Shown: positions 26,479 to 38,251 of the stretch, one piece after another
Position numbering within the stretch: position 1 is the first letter of the stretch
Layout of the letters: every line of letters starts with the position of its first letter
Assembly: GCA_013365365.1 (NCBI GenBank)
Contig: JABVXU010000007.1
Location: 310,001-374,000 of the forward strand
Source of the DNA: Cruorifilaria tuberocauda
Lineage: Eukaryota > Nematoda > Chromadorea > Rhabditida > Onchocercidae
DNA length: 64,000 nt
Reading direction: 5' to 3'
Translations under genes and position numbers: made by a program
Notes under the pieces: model-generated
What the model was told of the DNA's origin: nothing
Databases searched by the model: none
What the model saw: the letters and a program-made list of their open reading frames with translations, nothing else

Positions 26479-27054
26479 GAGGTAAAAAAAATTTATTCTC
26501 TAACCTCAATCTTATCTTCCTTCCTTCTCCAATACAATAACTTTAAATAATTATTGAAATTTCAATAATTATTTTAGATTAGTCAAAAAAACGATAAGTA
26601 AAGTGAAAGGAAAAAAATTTAATAAATTTAAAAATAACAATAATTGTTTAGAGTTATTAAGGTTTCCTTTTTTTCTTCCTTTCCCTTTCTCTCCCTCGCT
26701 TTCTGTCTCTTTTCCCCTTCTTTTTTTTGGAAAACTTTTAAAATTTGAAAAGAAATAATTTCGTCTTTGTGCAAGAAATTATTTTGAAAAGAAAAAATTT
26801 TTAAAAAAACATAAAATCGATGAATAAATTGTTAGTTTTTCAAAATTATTTGTAAAACTTGTCATTAATCATTTTGCACTTTGCTGCAAAAAATTAAACA
26901 AGAAAAACAATTAAAATTAAATATTTTCTAAATTCATCTTTCCATTCACTAATTTTCATAAAAGCTATGAAAGATCAATTTTGAAAATACCAAAATTTCT
27001 TTTCTTCCCACTTTCTATTTTAACGATTTTCGACTGATTATATTTTTTTAGATT

Positions 27055-27110
27055 AGAGAAAAGGGAGAAAGAGAAAGAGAGGGAGAGAGAGAGAGAACGA
27101 GAGAAAGGGA
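27055..27110. repeat. GA tract 2 (imperfect)
   Basis: A pure-purine run of mixed GA and GGGA units with single interruptions on the + strand. Confidence 0.8.
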
Positions 27111-27814
27111 AACCCTAAAATAGTACAATTCAATAAAGAGACATTAACGCTTCAATAATTCAAATATATACAAAGCAGAACTAGTAAATGATATTAAATT
27201 GATGGAAATATGAATTGTAAAAAAAATCATAAACATTGATCACCATAATTTCCCTTTCACACTAATTCTAATAAATGCAAGAAATACAAATTTTATAGAT
27301 TTTTTATCAGAAAGATTGCAATTTTTCATATTTTCATTTTCAGTAAATCACTGATTATTGAATTGAAATTGATACAATTTTAGATAATGAAATTACTCGA
27401 AAAAAATCGCAACAAACTTATTCTATTAATCTCCATCAATTTAAATTAATCTTTTCTTTTTTTCTCATATCAACTATTTCACTAAAACATTTTTACTATT
27501 ACGGAAGCTGTCAAAAATTTAACGATAAGTACCAGATATGGAATAGGATTGATTGTATGATTAGCTGCTATTTACGTATCTATTAATCACTTCGCATTAT
27601 AATCGATAATACATTAACACGTTGATTACTTTCGCATAAATTACAGATAGAAAAAGCTAAAAATTGATATAGAATGAAAATTTGTACGTCAAAATTTGCA
27701 TATTTGAAGCAAAATGCAGGAGAACTATTGTCGATTAAGCTAAGGAATAAATTTTCATGCGTATAATTGCTTTAGCAGTAGGAAACGTTAATGATTGAAA
27801 AGGTAATTTATAAG

Positions 27815-27900
27815 TAGATAGAGAGAGAGAAAAAGAGGAGAGAGTGGAAGGGAGAAGGAAAGAAAAACAAAGGAAGAGAAAGAGGAAAAGAGAAAAATAG
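27815..27900. repeat. GA tract 3 (imperfect purine run)
   Basis: An almost uninterrupted purine run of about 85 bases on the + strand: GA units followed by GGAA and AAAGAG units. Confidence 0.8.
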
Positions 27901-28711
27901 AAGTAATCAGTTGTAAATGAAAAAACGGATTACAGCTTTAAAATTTCATCAAATCCTTATCTCACTTCTATCATTGATATAAATATATTCATTCATCAAT
28001 CACTAAGCAATATTTTAATTTTAACAAAAAAATATCCGTAGAAGAGAATTTCGTTCTGCTCAATAGCAAAAAAAACCTCTAAAAAGTTGATTCATTCTTT
28101 ATAAACCAGTTTGGATAAGATTCAATATGCTTATAAACTTGTTTACACAATCACTAAATGAATGAATGAATAAATTGTACGAAAAAACAAATGCAGAACA
28201 GAATTTGAAGTATAATGAGATTTAAAAAGGTAAACAAATTATCATACTTAAAAAATATGTTTGATAAATTAAAATGAAATAGGAAGATGAGATATCGAAG
28301 ATTATCACGTAAATTATACTCGCTCTCTCCACTTTGTGAACAACCAACAAACTGGAAATGTGAATCATTCCTTATTAATTGAATCGATTATTCATACATA
28401 AATTCAAATTAATCGTATGATATGATAATAAATTCAAAATGATACGAATATTAGATTAAATTAAATGAAATTTCCGTTTTTCATTTTATTTATTTTGCAA
28501 AATATCAGATAAAAATTGAATCTAATTTAGCTAAATTTTAAAATTTTTAAAATTTAGCTAAAAAAATTGCTTAAAAATTTAGCTAGTATAAATACAATAT
28601 TTATTTATAAGTAATTCTTTCATTTTAAACTTATAAAAATTGCAAGAAAAAAAGAAAATATAATGATAATTTAGACTGGTGACACATTTGACGGTAACGA
28701 GAGAGGCAGAG

Positions 28712-28712
<1 letters not shown>

Positions 28713-28779
<67 letters not shown>
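28713..28779. repeat. GA tract 4 (long)
   Basis: The longest GA repeat in the window, nearly perfect over about 65 bases with one extra A near 28763. It sits just upstream of a GC-richer block and 1.7 kb before the ATP-citrate lyase start codon. Confidence 0.9.
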
Positions 28780-28879
28780 AAAGTTGCAAATACCAGCTAA
28801 CAGGAAGCAAAGATCAATGGTTGATGGGAATGATAATAATTCTATTGCGATTCGTTATACTGACGTGAAGTGATAAACT

Positions 28880-29200
28880 TTAGAAGCGTTTCTCAAAACG
28901 CCTTCCGCATGCTGCACTCCCATATCGTCTCGCAACACGTGTAACCAGGCGTAATCACACGTCCCTTACTGCTTCTTGCCATCCGTTCCGGTATAGCTTA
29001 CACAGCAACAGCAATCTAGCCATATGTCTGTGTGAACGAGTGTCTGTCTGCTGTTATTTGCATTCAGCTAGCTTCTCCCTTCCCTCTCCCTCCTCTCCCT
29101 CTTACCTCCTACTCCCTTCCCATTCCTATCCTAATTCTAATTTTAATTCCAGTTCCAGTTTCAGTTCTATTCCTCTCCTATTCCCATCAGTATCTTCTCA
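28880..29200 (+). promoter_or_regulatory. GC-richer block upstream of ATP-citrate lyase, possible promoter
   Basis: The composition shifts away from the surrounding AT-rich DNA. The block contains a hairpin-like GAAGCGTTT / AAACGCCTTC pair (about 28883-28906), a CACGTG E-box at 28936-28941 and a long pyrimidine tract (29069-29135) on the + strand. Its position upstream of a housekeeping metabolic gene suggests a promoter or 5' noncoding exon. No TATA box or initiator can be assigned with confidence. Confidence 0.35.
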
Positions 29201-30462
29201 AATAGGTAGATGTTTGAGTTTTTTTGGATAATAAAATAATAATTGTAATTTTATTTTTAGTAATTTTAAGCAAAATGAATTGAATGAATAAATTAGATTG
29301 TTCACATTTTTTTCGACTTATCGCAAATTTGAGTTCTTTGATTTTACTTTTATCTTTGCTCTTATTTTCATATCACTCATTTCATTTTCTCTCTTCATTT
29401 CCGTTTATTTCTTCGTATGTGAGTAGTTCGTTAATATACAAACGTCAAATATCATTAACCTTGATCCAGATTAGATCAAAGATTTATCTCTTATATCTAA
29501 AAGTATTAAGGCTTAATTAGCCAACACATTAATTAGCTGTGTTTTTTTATTGACCATTGTTCTCTTTCATCTTTTGGCCAAAATATCACTTATAAATGAG
29601 TGAATTGATAAACATTTTCCTGATATTAACAATAATAAGTGTGATAATTTAATTAAGAAGTTATCGGTAAATGAGAAAGATTTAAAATTTAAAATATTGT
29701 CTTAATGTTAATTAATGAATAGTATGATACATTGAGCCTTAACTGTTGTATAACGGGGTCAAGCCACTTGAGGATAGTTACTGTAAGCGATGCGTTGCTA
29801 TTATTTATTTGTTTAATAGGAGTGACATTTGACATGTAATCAATACTTGTGCACTACTGATAACTGCATCTTATCACAAAAATGAAATTTCCTTCTGCAT
29901 TTTTATCTCTATAACTCTTTAATTTTATCACGAAAATTATTTTCTCTTTATTCTTCTGGAAATTTTATTATTCTGTTTGAATTCATTTTTTGTTTTTCTG
30001 ATAAGACTCATTTTTTTTCTGATCAAGTATTACTCTTTGATGTATGAGAAAAAAATCTCCAGAACGTCTGTTATTTACTATAATCATCCTCTTAATTCCT
30101 TTGGTTCATGCCATATCCGGATGAAAATGAAAAAAAAAATCGATGCATTTTATATTATTTCATAAAATGAAATCTATCATTTCAATCCATTCCTTATCAA
30201 ATTTCATCATAAGATTGCCAAAAATATCTAGATGAAACCACAAAATTCGGTATTATTTTTATTTATAATAATTAGCCAGCTTAGATGCATTCCTTTTATC
30301 CATATGACTGCACTCGTAAAAAATTTTGGTCAAGAAAAACAAGAATGTGTGCTATTTGCTCGATAATATTTTTTAGCTCAATATTTTGTCTGTTTCATTT
30401 TTTCTCACTAATTAATGATTTCATGCAGCAAATTATTAATTTCAGGTCATTTTTCTTGTTAC

Positions 30463-30464
30463 AG
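30463..30464 (+). promoter_or_regulatory. Probable trans-splice or leader-intron acceptor of ATP-citrate lyase
   Basis: TTGTTACAG ends here, 15 bases before the start ATG at 30480. A second TTTCAG lies 19 bases upstream. Such a short leader is typical of spliced-leader addition in nematodes. Confidence 0.45.
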
Positions 30465-30479
30465 GTTTGAAAAAGAAAT

Positions 30480-33400
30480 ATGTCGGCGAAAGCAGTCAGT
30501 GAATATACGGGCAAGGAATTGCTATATAGACATTTGAAGGAACTCGAGTTTGTCGAGAAACCGCAAGCTTTAAGACTAACTGCAAGTGATTCATTCGCCA
30601 TTGTGACGGACCAAATTGAATGGCTTGCTCATGATAAGGTATTTGCAAGTTTAAAACTTATTTTTGAAAAAAATAAAATGCTGTCTACATCCTTTCTGCT
30701 TGTTGATATTTAATTTATATTTAATTTATCCTACTTTTCTGGTATTCAAATTTTCGGAAAATACGAACTGAACATTAGTGCACTTGATGGGGGAAAGATT
30801 ATTCAAAATTGTACTTTACCTTCATCCATTTGAACTTACAAGATGAAAATAATAGATTTAGTTGAATAATGTGCTGTTTTATGAGGATTTGTGAGTTTTT
30901 TTAGATTTCCAAATTAGTCCTCCAGCAATTAATGGAGAAAGTCATGTAATTGGACTTTTCAAATAACTTTGGTATATAACTTACAGACCCGAAGAATTTT
31001 ATTATTTTGTATTACAGAAAGCCGTAATTAAGCCTGATCAGTTAATCAAGCGCCGTGGTAAACTGGGTCTAATAAAATGTGGAAATGTATCTGTCCTACG
31101 TGACTGGTTCAACGAAATGAAAGATAAAAGCATAAAGGTTTGATTTGAAGGTTTCTTTTGGCAATTCGTTCCCTTACAGATGTCCTCTAAATCGTCCATA
31201 TTGCTCATATGTCATATATCTTTAGATTGGAAAAACAGTTGGAAATTTGCGTAATTTCATTGTGGAGCCGTTCTGTAATCATTCAGATAACGATGAAATG
31301 TATATTGCTATATTTAGCAGACGTGAAAACGATGTCATTCTCTTCTATGAACATGGTGGAATTGATGTTGGAGACATTGATGCCAAGGTTTGGCAACTCA
31401 GTAAAGTTGTTAATTATTGAATAAGAAATGTCAAAAAATTTATTTAAGGGTCGTAAATTATATATCCCAGTGGATATCGATAGAAAGAACAATTTCGTTT
31501 CTGATGATGATATTGAGTCAATGGTCGGTCCAGTTGAAAGCCAGAAATTATCGTATGTCATATATAATTTCAAAATTTTCGTGGTCGCTCTATTCTTAAG
31601 TTTTATTGTTTTCAAGAAAGTTCTTAAAAAAGGCAACTGTTTCAAAATGATTCATTATTTAGATTCCAGATACCAATACAGGATTGTTTTTATTTCCATT
31701 ATATGTCCGTACTTTTTAAATATATATTCCCAAACTTATCTTTTAGAAAAATTGTTCCTTGCGTTATATTGCCCATAATCACCAATATTTTGATTACTGA
31801 ATTATATCATTTAATGGTTGCTGTCGCTTAAGTTTTTTAAGGATTAATAAGGTCTCAGTGATTATTACAAATGAGATTTCAATTTTAACACATTCCAATA
31901 ATTTTTGCATCTAAGCTCCTTTTGGCATAGTTATTTAATTATAATATATTTTCAGGCTTCTGAAAACTTTTATAAAAGCTCTCTATCACGTATATAAGGA
32001 GAATTATTTTACCTATTTAGAAATAAACCCATTTGGTAAGAATTTCAATGATGAAATTTTTATTGTCAGTTTTTATTGTTTTTTATTGCCTCCTCAATAA
32101 TTGAACTTTAATAATAATAATTTTCTGCTTTTAAAAATGGGATAAAGGATTCTGTGGATTGTTCATCGTCTTGAATTTTACTATTAATTGGTTATGCTGT
32201 AGTTCTGACAAACAACAAAATTTACATACTTGATCTTGCTGCAAAACTTGATGAAACAGCGCTGTTTATTTGCTCGGAAAACTGGAAGACCAGAAATGGC
32301 GAACCCATTGATTTTCCGGCTCCTTTTGGGAGAGATAAAATGATAGAGGTTCCCATACATTTTTCTGAATTTTTGTGAATTTTATGATATTTTTATTTTT
32401 TTTTGTTTTTGTATTAAACTCTTCGATTACTTCCTAATTTAGCGCTTGTTCAAGCATGAGACTGTTTGGAATGAAGTCACACAGTGGTAGTATTGTCAGT
32501 AATAAATTGAAGCTAATATTATTTCTATTTTGCTGCCGTCTTTATGGAGTGTTATCATTAGTGATAGTGTTAAACCGAACTAAAACATGTTATTAAGAGT
32601 TATAAATTTCAGTAGCAGGAAGAAAGAAAAAGAAAAGTATAAAAAAACACAGTGGCAATTATTGCGCGGCCGTTTCTATTATTTCTTTTGTAGGAAGAAT
32701 ATGTTGCTGGTCTCGATTCAAAAACTGGCGCCTCGTTGAAGTTGACTATTTTAAATCGTCAAGGTCGCATCTGGACCATGGTAGCTGGTGGTGGTGCTTC
32801 TGTTGTTTACACGTTTGTATCAAGATTTTAAATCTAATTAGTCGTGATTTTAATTAATTTCGTTTTTACCATCGATTAATTTTTTACAGAGACACAATTT
32901 GCGATCTAGGCGAAATGTCTGAACTGGCAAATTATGGTGAATATTCGGGCGACCCATCTGAAATAATGACTTATGAATATGCAAAGACAATACTTAGTGT
33001 ACTTACGGAAGGCTCACCACATCCGAAAGGCAAAATTCTAATTATTGGTGGCTCAATTGCAAATTTCACCAACGTTGCACAAACATTTAAAGTAAGTTTA
33101 CAAACTAAACTTTTTCATTATAGTATGAACAACAGTAACCTTATTGAAATGAATTCATTGCAGGGAATTATAAGAGCTCTTGAGGAATATGCAAAGCGTT
33201 TGCAAGAACATAGTGTTAGTGTACACGTACGAAGAGGAGGACCAAATTATCAGGAAGGGCTAAGGAAAATGAAAGAAGCTGGTTTGTTCCTTTCTGTCAT
33301 GTATATTTCATCTGCGAGTTTCATTCTTTTATAAATTGTTTTGAATCTTGCTAGAAGCACATATTAATTTTACAGGTTTGCGCTTAAACTTACCGATTCA

Positions 33401-36400
33401 TGTATATGGACCAGAAACTCACATGACGGCTATCGTAGCAACAGCACTAGGATTGCGTCATGCTTCAGATAGGTCGTTAGCTCTACAAGCTACCGGTCAA
33501 TTTCTTCTTACACCAGAAACAAATGTGAGTGTGGATAAATAATGGGATCTTTAGGTATTAAGAAACTACTATTCTTTATGCATATATCGAAGTAATCTTT
33601 CAGATTGCTGAACCTAATGGTTCAAAATCTTCCGTAAGTATGACATCACCGGTAAGAAAGGCTATGAAACTAGCTGCAACTGGAGAGGAAGCGATGAAAA
33701 CTAGCGACAGCGGAATCAGACTGGAAGGCAATTTATTTGACAATAATACAAAAGCCATTGTATGGGGACAACAGACAAAAGCTATACAGGTGGATGTTAA
33801 CTACATTGACCTTTCCATCAAAAATTTATACAGTATTCTCCGCCGCATTCCAGGGCATGCTTGATTTCGATTTCGTTTGCGGTCGTTCACAACCCTCAGT
33901 GATTGCATCGACATATCCTTTCACAGGTGACCATAAGCAGAAGTATTATTTTGGCCAGAAAGTAAGTTCAAGTTAACTTTCCCACTTGTATTACTTCTTG
34001 AAGTTAAATATACGGATATGATTTTTCATCATCATTGCACGGCAATTTTTCTCCGTATTGATTATGCTTATTTTGCAGGAAATTTTGTTACCAGTATACA
34101 AATCAATGAAAGATGCTTTTAGTAAGCATCACGATGTTTCTGTGTTTATAACTTTTGCTTCTTTGCGGTCTTGTTATTCAACGGTTCGGGAGGCTTTGAA
34201 CTTCCCACAAATTCGTGTTATTGCAATAATTGCTGAAGGCATGCCTGAAAATCAAACTCGGCAACTGATTAAGGTAAGCTGCTTAAATTTTTTTATTCAC
34301 TATTTTTTTCAAGTTTGTAGTCTGAAATAACGACGAACTTGATTTATTTTACATTTCAGTTAGCAAACGAGAAAGGCGTTTTATTGATTGGACCGGCTAC
34401 AGTAGGTGGTATTAAACCTGGCTGTTTTAAAATTGGTAATACTGGTGGCATGATGGACAATATATTGTCCTTAAAACTTTATAGACCAGGAAGGTAATTT
34501 GTTTTATTTTTTTAGAGATTTATCAGTGTTAAGAAATTTTTTAACTGAAAACCATTATTTTAGCGTCGCGTATGTTTCGCGTTCTGGAGGAATGTCAAAT
34601 GAACTCAACAACATCATTTCTCAAAATTCTGATGGAGTTTATGAAGGAATTGCCATTGGAGGTGACAGATATCCGGGAACCACGTTTGTTGACCACCTTC
34701 TTCGATATGAGATGGATGACAAGTTAGTAAGGGATAGAGATTAAATGAAAGGAACTAAAGTACAAATAGAATTCCTGTTGAATTCTGGATATTTTGTTGA
34801 AGAGTGAAAATAATGGTTATGCTTGGTGAACTGGGTGGTGACGAAGAATATAAAGTTGTTGAAGCATTGAAGGAGAACCGCTTTACGAAACCTCTAATTG
34901 CTTGGTGCATTGGAACTTGCGCAGACTTTGTCACATTTGAGGTTATTGAAATAAATGAAATAATCAATTCATTGCTTTTGTTGGAGTTGTAAATAGCAGT
35001 ACTCTTATGAAATTGAAGATTGACATGCTTTCTACATTCTTTAACCTTCCAATACTTCCAAAAAAGGAAAATGTTCAAGTGACGCTTACATTTCCAGTTA
35101 AGCTTTGTTTTTTTTATTTTTATTCGATAAAGTTAGTTTTTTTAATGGCTTCATTATTTTTATTTACCGTACTTCATCATGTTCAACTAAGCGTTCTTGT
35201 CCATTTTCAGATCCAATTTGGTCACGCTGGTGCATCTGCCAACGCAAAAATTGAAACTGCTACTGCTAAAAATTTAGCATTGAAAGAAGCTGGGGCTCAT
35301 GTGCCACATTCCTTTGACGGTTTGGGTGACGAAATTGCCAAGGTTAGTAATGGCTGAATTTGTTTTATCACCCGTGGTTCAATCTCAACTAAATAATTTT
35401 CTTTTAACTTTTTTTTTCTGATAGCTTTTTCGTGTTTCAGATTTACAAAGAACTTTTGCAAAAAGGAATAATTGTATTGAAAGAAGAGCAACTGCCTCCT
35501 ACTGTACCTATGGATTACACTTGGGCAAGAGTAAGTTTAATTGGTGTTTTTATTTTGCCATTACTTCTGCGCAATATCTGTTATGGAAGGCACTTTACAG
35601 GAGTTAGGTTTAATTCGAAAATCATCATCGTTTATGACATCAATATGTGATGAACGTGGTGATGAGTTACTCTACGCAGGTATACCAATATCACATGTGC
35701 TTGAACAAGATATTGGCATTGGAGGTGTGCTTAGCTTACTTTGGTTCCAGGTGTGTTTCTCTTTGCCTGAAAATAATTTAAAAAAGTGTAAATCTACTTC
35801 ATTTTATTTCAGTTTAGGGAATCATTTGTGTAAGGTATTCGTAGTGCTTCATGGGCTTTATAAGTTAAACATCAAGATTGTTACAGAAGCGACTGCCAGA
35901 TTACGCAAATAAATTTATTGAGATGTGTTTGATGATAACTGCAGACCATGGACCTGCTGTAAGTGGTGCCCACAATACAATTGTGTGTACTCGAGCAGGA
36001 AAAGATTTGGTGTCATCCTTGGTTTCTGGGTTATTAACAATTGTAAGTTTCTTCTGTTATACAGAATTTCATTATAATTTCAATTGAAGACATGAACGGC
36101 TCATCTTTATTTGAATTCATCTGAATTACAGTAGTGTCAAACTATCTATGAATCATATTTAATATATTAGAGATTAATTCATTTAATTATTTGGCATTAG
36201 TTAAAGTATTTATATTAAATGAATTACAAGAACTATTTGTTAACAGAAGTTGCTATAGGGTGACCGATTTGGCGGTGCACTGGATGGTGCAGCACGGCAG
36301 TTCAGTGAGGCATTTGATAAGGGACTGAGTCCCATGCAATTTGTCAATGAACAACGTCGTGCTGGTGAACTTATTATGGGAATTGGCCATCGTGTCAAAT

Positions 36401-37126
36401 CGGTTAGCATTTTCTTAATCTAAATATAAGTGTGCCAATTGATCAAGAGTGATATTGGAGTTTATTTTTATTTTATATGTAAATTTTCAGATCAATAACC
36501 CAGATAAACGTGTTGATATATTGAAAAATTTTGTTTTGGATCGAGAAAAGTTCAAACAGCGGACTCCTTTATTGGAGTATGCCTTAAAAGTTGAGAAGAT
36601 TACTACAGCGAAGGTAGATTTGAAATATTAATCTAACCGGCAGAAATTAGCGATGATCTTAATATTTGATGTTATAGAAAGCAAATTTAATATTGAACGT
36701 CGATGGAGCAATCGGCGTTATTTTCGTAGACATACTTCGCTGTTCCGGGATGTTTACACCCGAAGAAGCGCAGGAAATCATAGAAATCGGTACTCTAAAT
36801 GGACTTTTTGTTCTTGGACGAAGTATTGGATTTATTGGTATGTTCTTTCCTGTAAAAACATTGAAGTCTTTTTATGTGTTCAATGCAGAGTACTTTTACT
36901 TATTTATTATATATCAGGCAAGTCAGACTGGGTCATCTTTCATTTATTTGTAAAGTTTTGCACGTTAATGAGCAGTAATGAGTTATAAACTCAAATGTAT
37001 AAATTATCTAGTTTAGGGCATTATTTGGATCAGAAAAGGCTCAAGCAGGGACTTTATCGACATCCATGGGATGATATCACATATATTTTGCCAGAAAGGG
37101 AATTCATTAATGATTTAAACGCATAA
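30480..37126 (+). CDS. ACLY: ATP-citrate lyase, complete
   Basis: Twenty-four exons, all in frame: 30480-30638, 31018-31137, 31226-31387, 31449-31552, 31956-32035, 32203-32348, 32694-32812, 32890-33091, 33164-33281, 33376-33524, 33604-33789, 33854-33961, 34079-34273, 34360-34493, 34564-34722, 34803-34941, 35211-35342, 35441-35530, 35601-35750, 35887-36042, 36259-36402, 36491-36613, 36678-36837, 37017-37126 (TAA). The product is 1,114 residues against 1,101 in human, and the start [16 protein letters not shown] matches the human N-terminus. It cleaves citrate with ATP and CoA into acetyl-CoA and oxaloacetate in the cytosol. Order: ATP-grasp/citryl-CoA synthetase half (residues 1-450), variable linker (about 454-500), CoA-ligase half with the phosphorylated His in IQFGHAGA (His765), then the citrate-synthase-like lyase module with TADHGP (His905), GIGHR (His980) and NVDG (Asp1034). 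All catalytic residues are present. The third intron is only 61 bases. The linker is Ser/Lys-rich and differs from vertebrates, where it carries regulatory phosphosites. Confidence 0.97.
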
Positions 37127-37791
37127 CTTTTAATAATTCTCTCCGGTAAGCCACTGTCTCCCAGATTTGATTTCTCTTATTTAGGCTCTGTGCAGCATGC
37201 TTTTTTCATTTTTCGTTCTTAGGAGCGGTTGTATAATAGTGCAGATTCTTTTTTTCTTTTTTTTTGAGTAAATCAAATTCCAAAATAGTTCATTTGCAAA
37301 TTCAAAGAAATCAGCAGATTAATGCTCTTTATTGCTTATTTCATTGGTTTTATGCTAAAGCCGATTGATATATTCTATCTTTTTTTGTCATTTTTTGTTT
37401 TGTTTCTGTTTCATGCATTGCAATTTCTACCTGCTTACAAATCTTTTGAAAGCATTGTAAAGTTTGACTTTATTTTTCATCAGTCAAAGTATATAACGTC
37501 CTAATTATTTTTATAAAGGTTATTTCTCTTGAATTTTTCATGCTTTTCAACTGTGCGTCATATCCTTCTTATTGTATCAATTCCAGCTCTCCATGATAAA
37601 AGCCACAAATTTGGATAGCATCAATAATATTTTATCACAGCGCAAATTCCAATGGTATTGGCATTCCGTGTGATCTCTCTCAAATATAAGTATGAGAATC
37701 TCAATGATATTATGAAGTGTTAATCCAAAGAAATTTTTTATTTACGAGAAAAAAGTATCAACGCAAGTTATTCTCAGTATTTGTATTCTGT

Positions 37792-38040
37792 TTATTTCAT
37801 GCTTTGGAGAAAGGCTTGACAATATTTTGTGACGCACTCTAAATTTTCTTGTTCTGTAAAAAAGTGATATGAGGAGTAATTTCCTTTCTGCTTGAAGAAC
37901 TGAGGGAATGGATGAAACTCTTGATACTTATCTTTCATGTTCTTAACATATAAAAGTATTTCAACAAATTCTATCCTATTTGCCTCTAATGAGATTCTCT
38001 TCTTACCGTCACTGACTCCATTTGTAAACAATTTTGATTT
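37792..38040 (-). other. Unidentified minus-strand ORF of about 80 codons
   Basis: The frame runs from just after a TGA near 38043 to a TAA at 37792-37794 and reads like protein, with mixed charged residues, aromatic residues and the stretch FVEILLYVKNMKDKYQEF. I do not recognise it and found no convincing donor or acceptor linking it to other exons. It could be a terminal exon of an unseen gene or chance. Confidence 0.22.
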
Positions 38041-38104
38041 TCATAATTCAATTGAAGCATGCTGCTACCATGCTTGTACCGTATTTGGCGATTTCGTAAT
38101 GATT

Positions 38105-38251
38105 ATTCAGTTACGGAATAAGAGAAGTCTAACGCCATATGATTTGCGTTATATCGTGCTAGTCAGTTGCGGCATTTCGTGCTAACATTTAAAAATTCAG
38201 TTTAACAAAGATGATATTAATTATCACGACTTTGTTAGATTTGTAATTTAA
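38105..38251 (+). pseudogene. EF-hand-like fragment, probably a gene remnant
   Basis: After an ATTCAG acceptor, 38201-38251 reads FNKDDINYHDFVRFVI then stop, the typical end of a calmodulin or myosin light chain EF-hand (compare DGQVNYEEFV). About 60 bases upstream, after another ATTCAG, the frame reads NKRSLTPYDLRYIVL, resembling the linker and entering helix of the preceding half (compare ISAAELRHVM). The intervening helix and first loop residues are missing and any intron between the pieces would be only about 46 bases. Hence a remnant rather than a working gene. No parent family can be chosen. Confidence 0.3.

Larger units (their letters stand above)
23584..30462. other. Intergenic region between divergent MGAT1 and ATP-citrate lyase genes
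   Basis: About 7 kb of AT-rich DNA with no supported exon. It holds a CA repeat (24610-24635), four purine GA tracts (26452-26478, 27055-27105, 27815-27900, 28713-28779), CT-rich tracts (26660-26725, 29069-29135) and a GC-richer block (28880-29200). It must contain the promoter of ATP-citrate lyase and probably that of MGAT1. Confidence 0.6.

Noticed and set aside
28679..28873. ORF of alternating Arg and Glu
   Set aside because: Produced by the GA dinucleotide repeat.
31209..31778. Several overlapping ORFs inside ATP-citrate lyase
   Set aside because: Shadows or intron read-through of exons 3 and 4 of the real gene.
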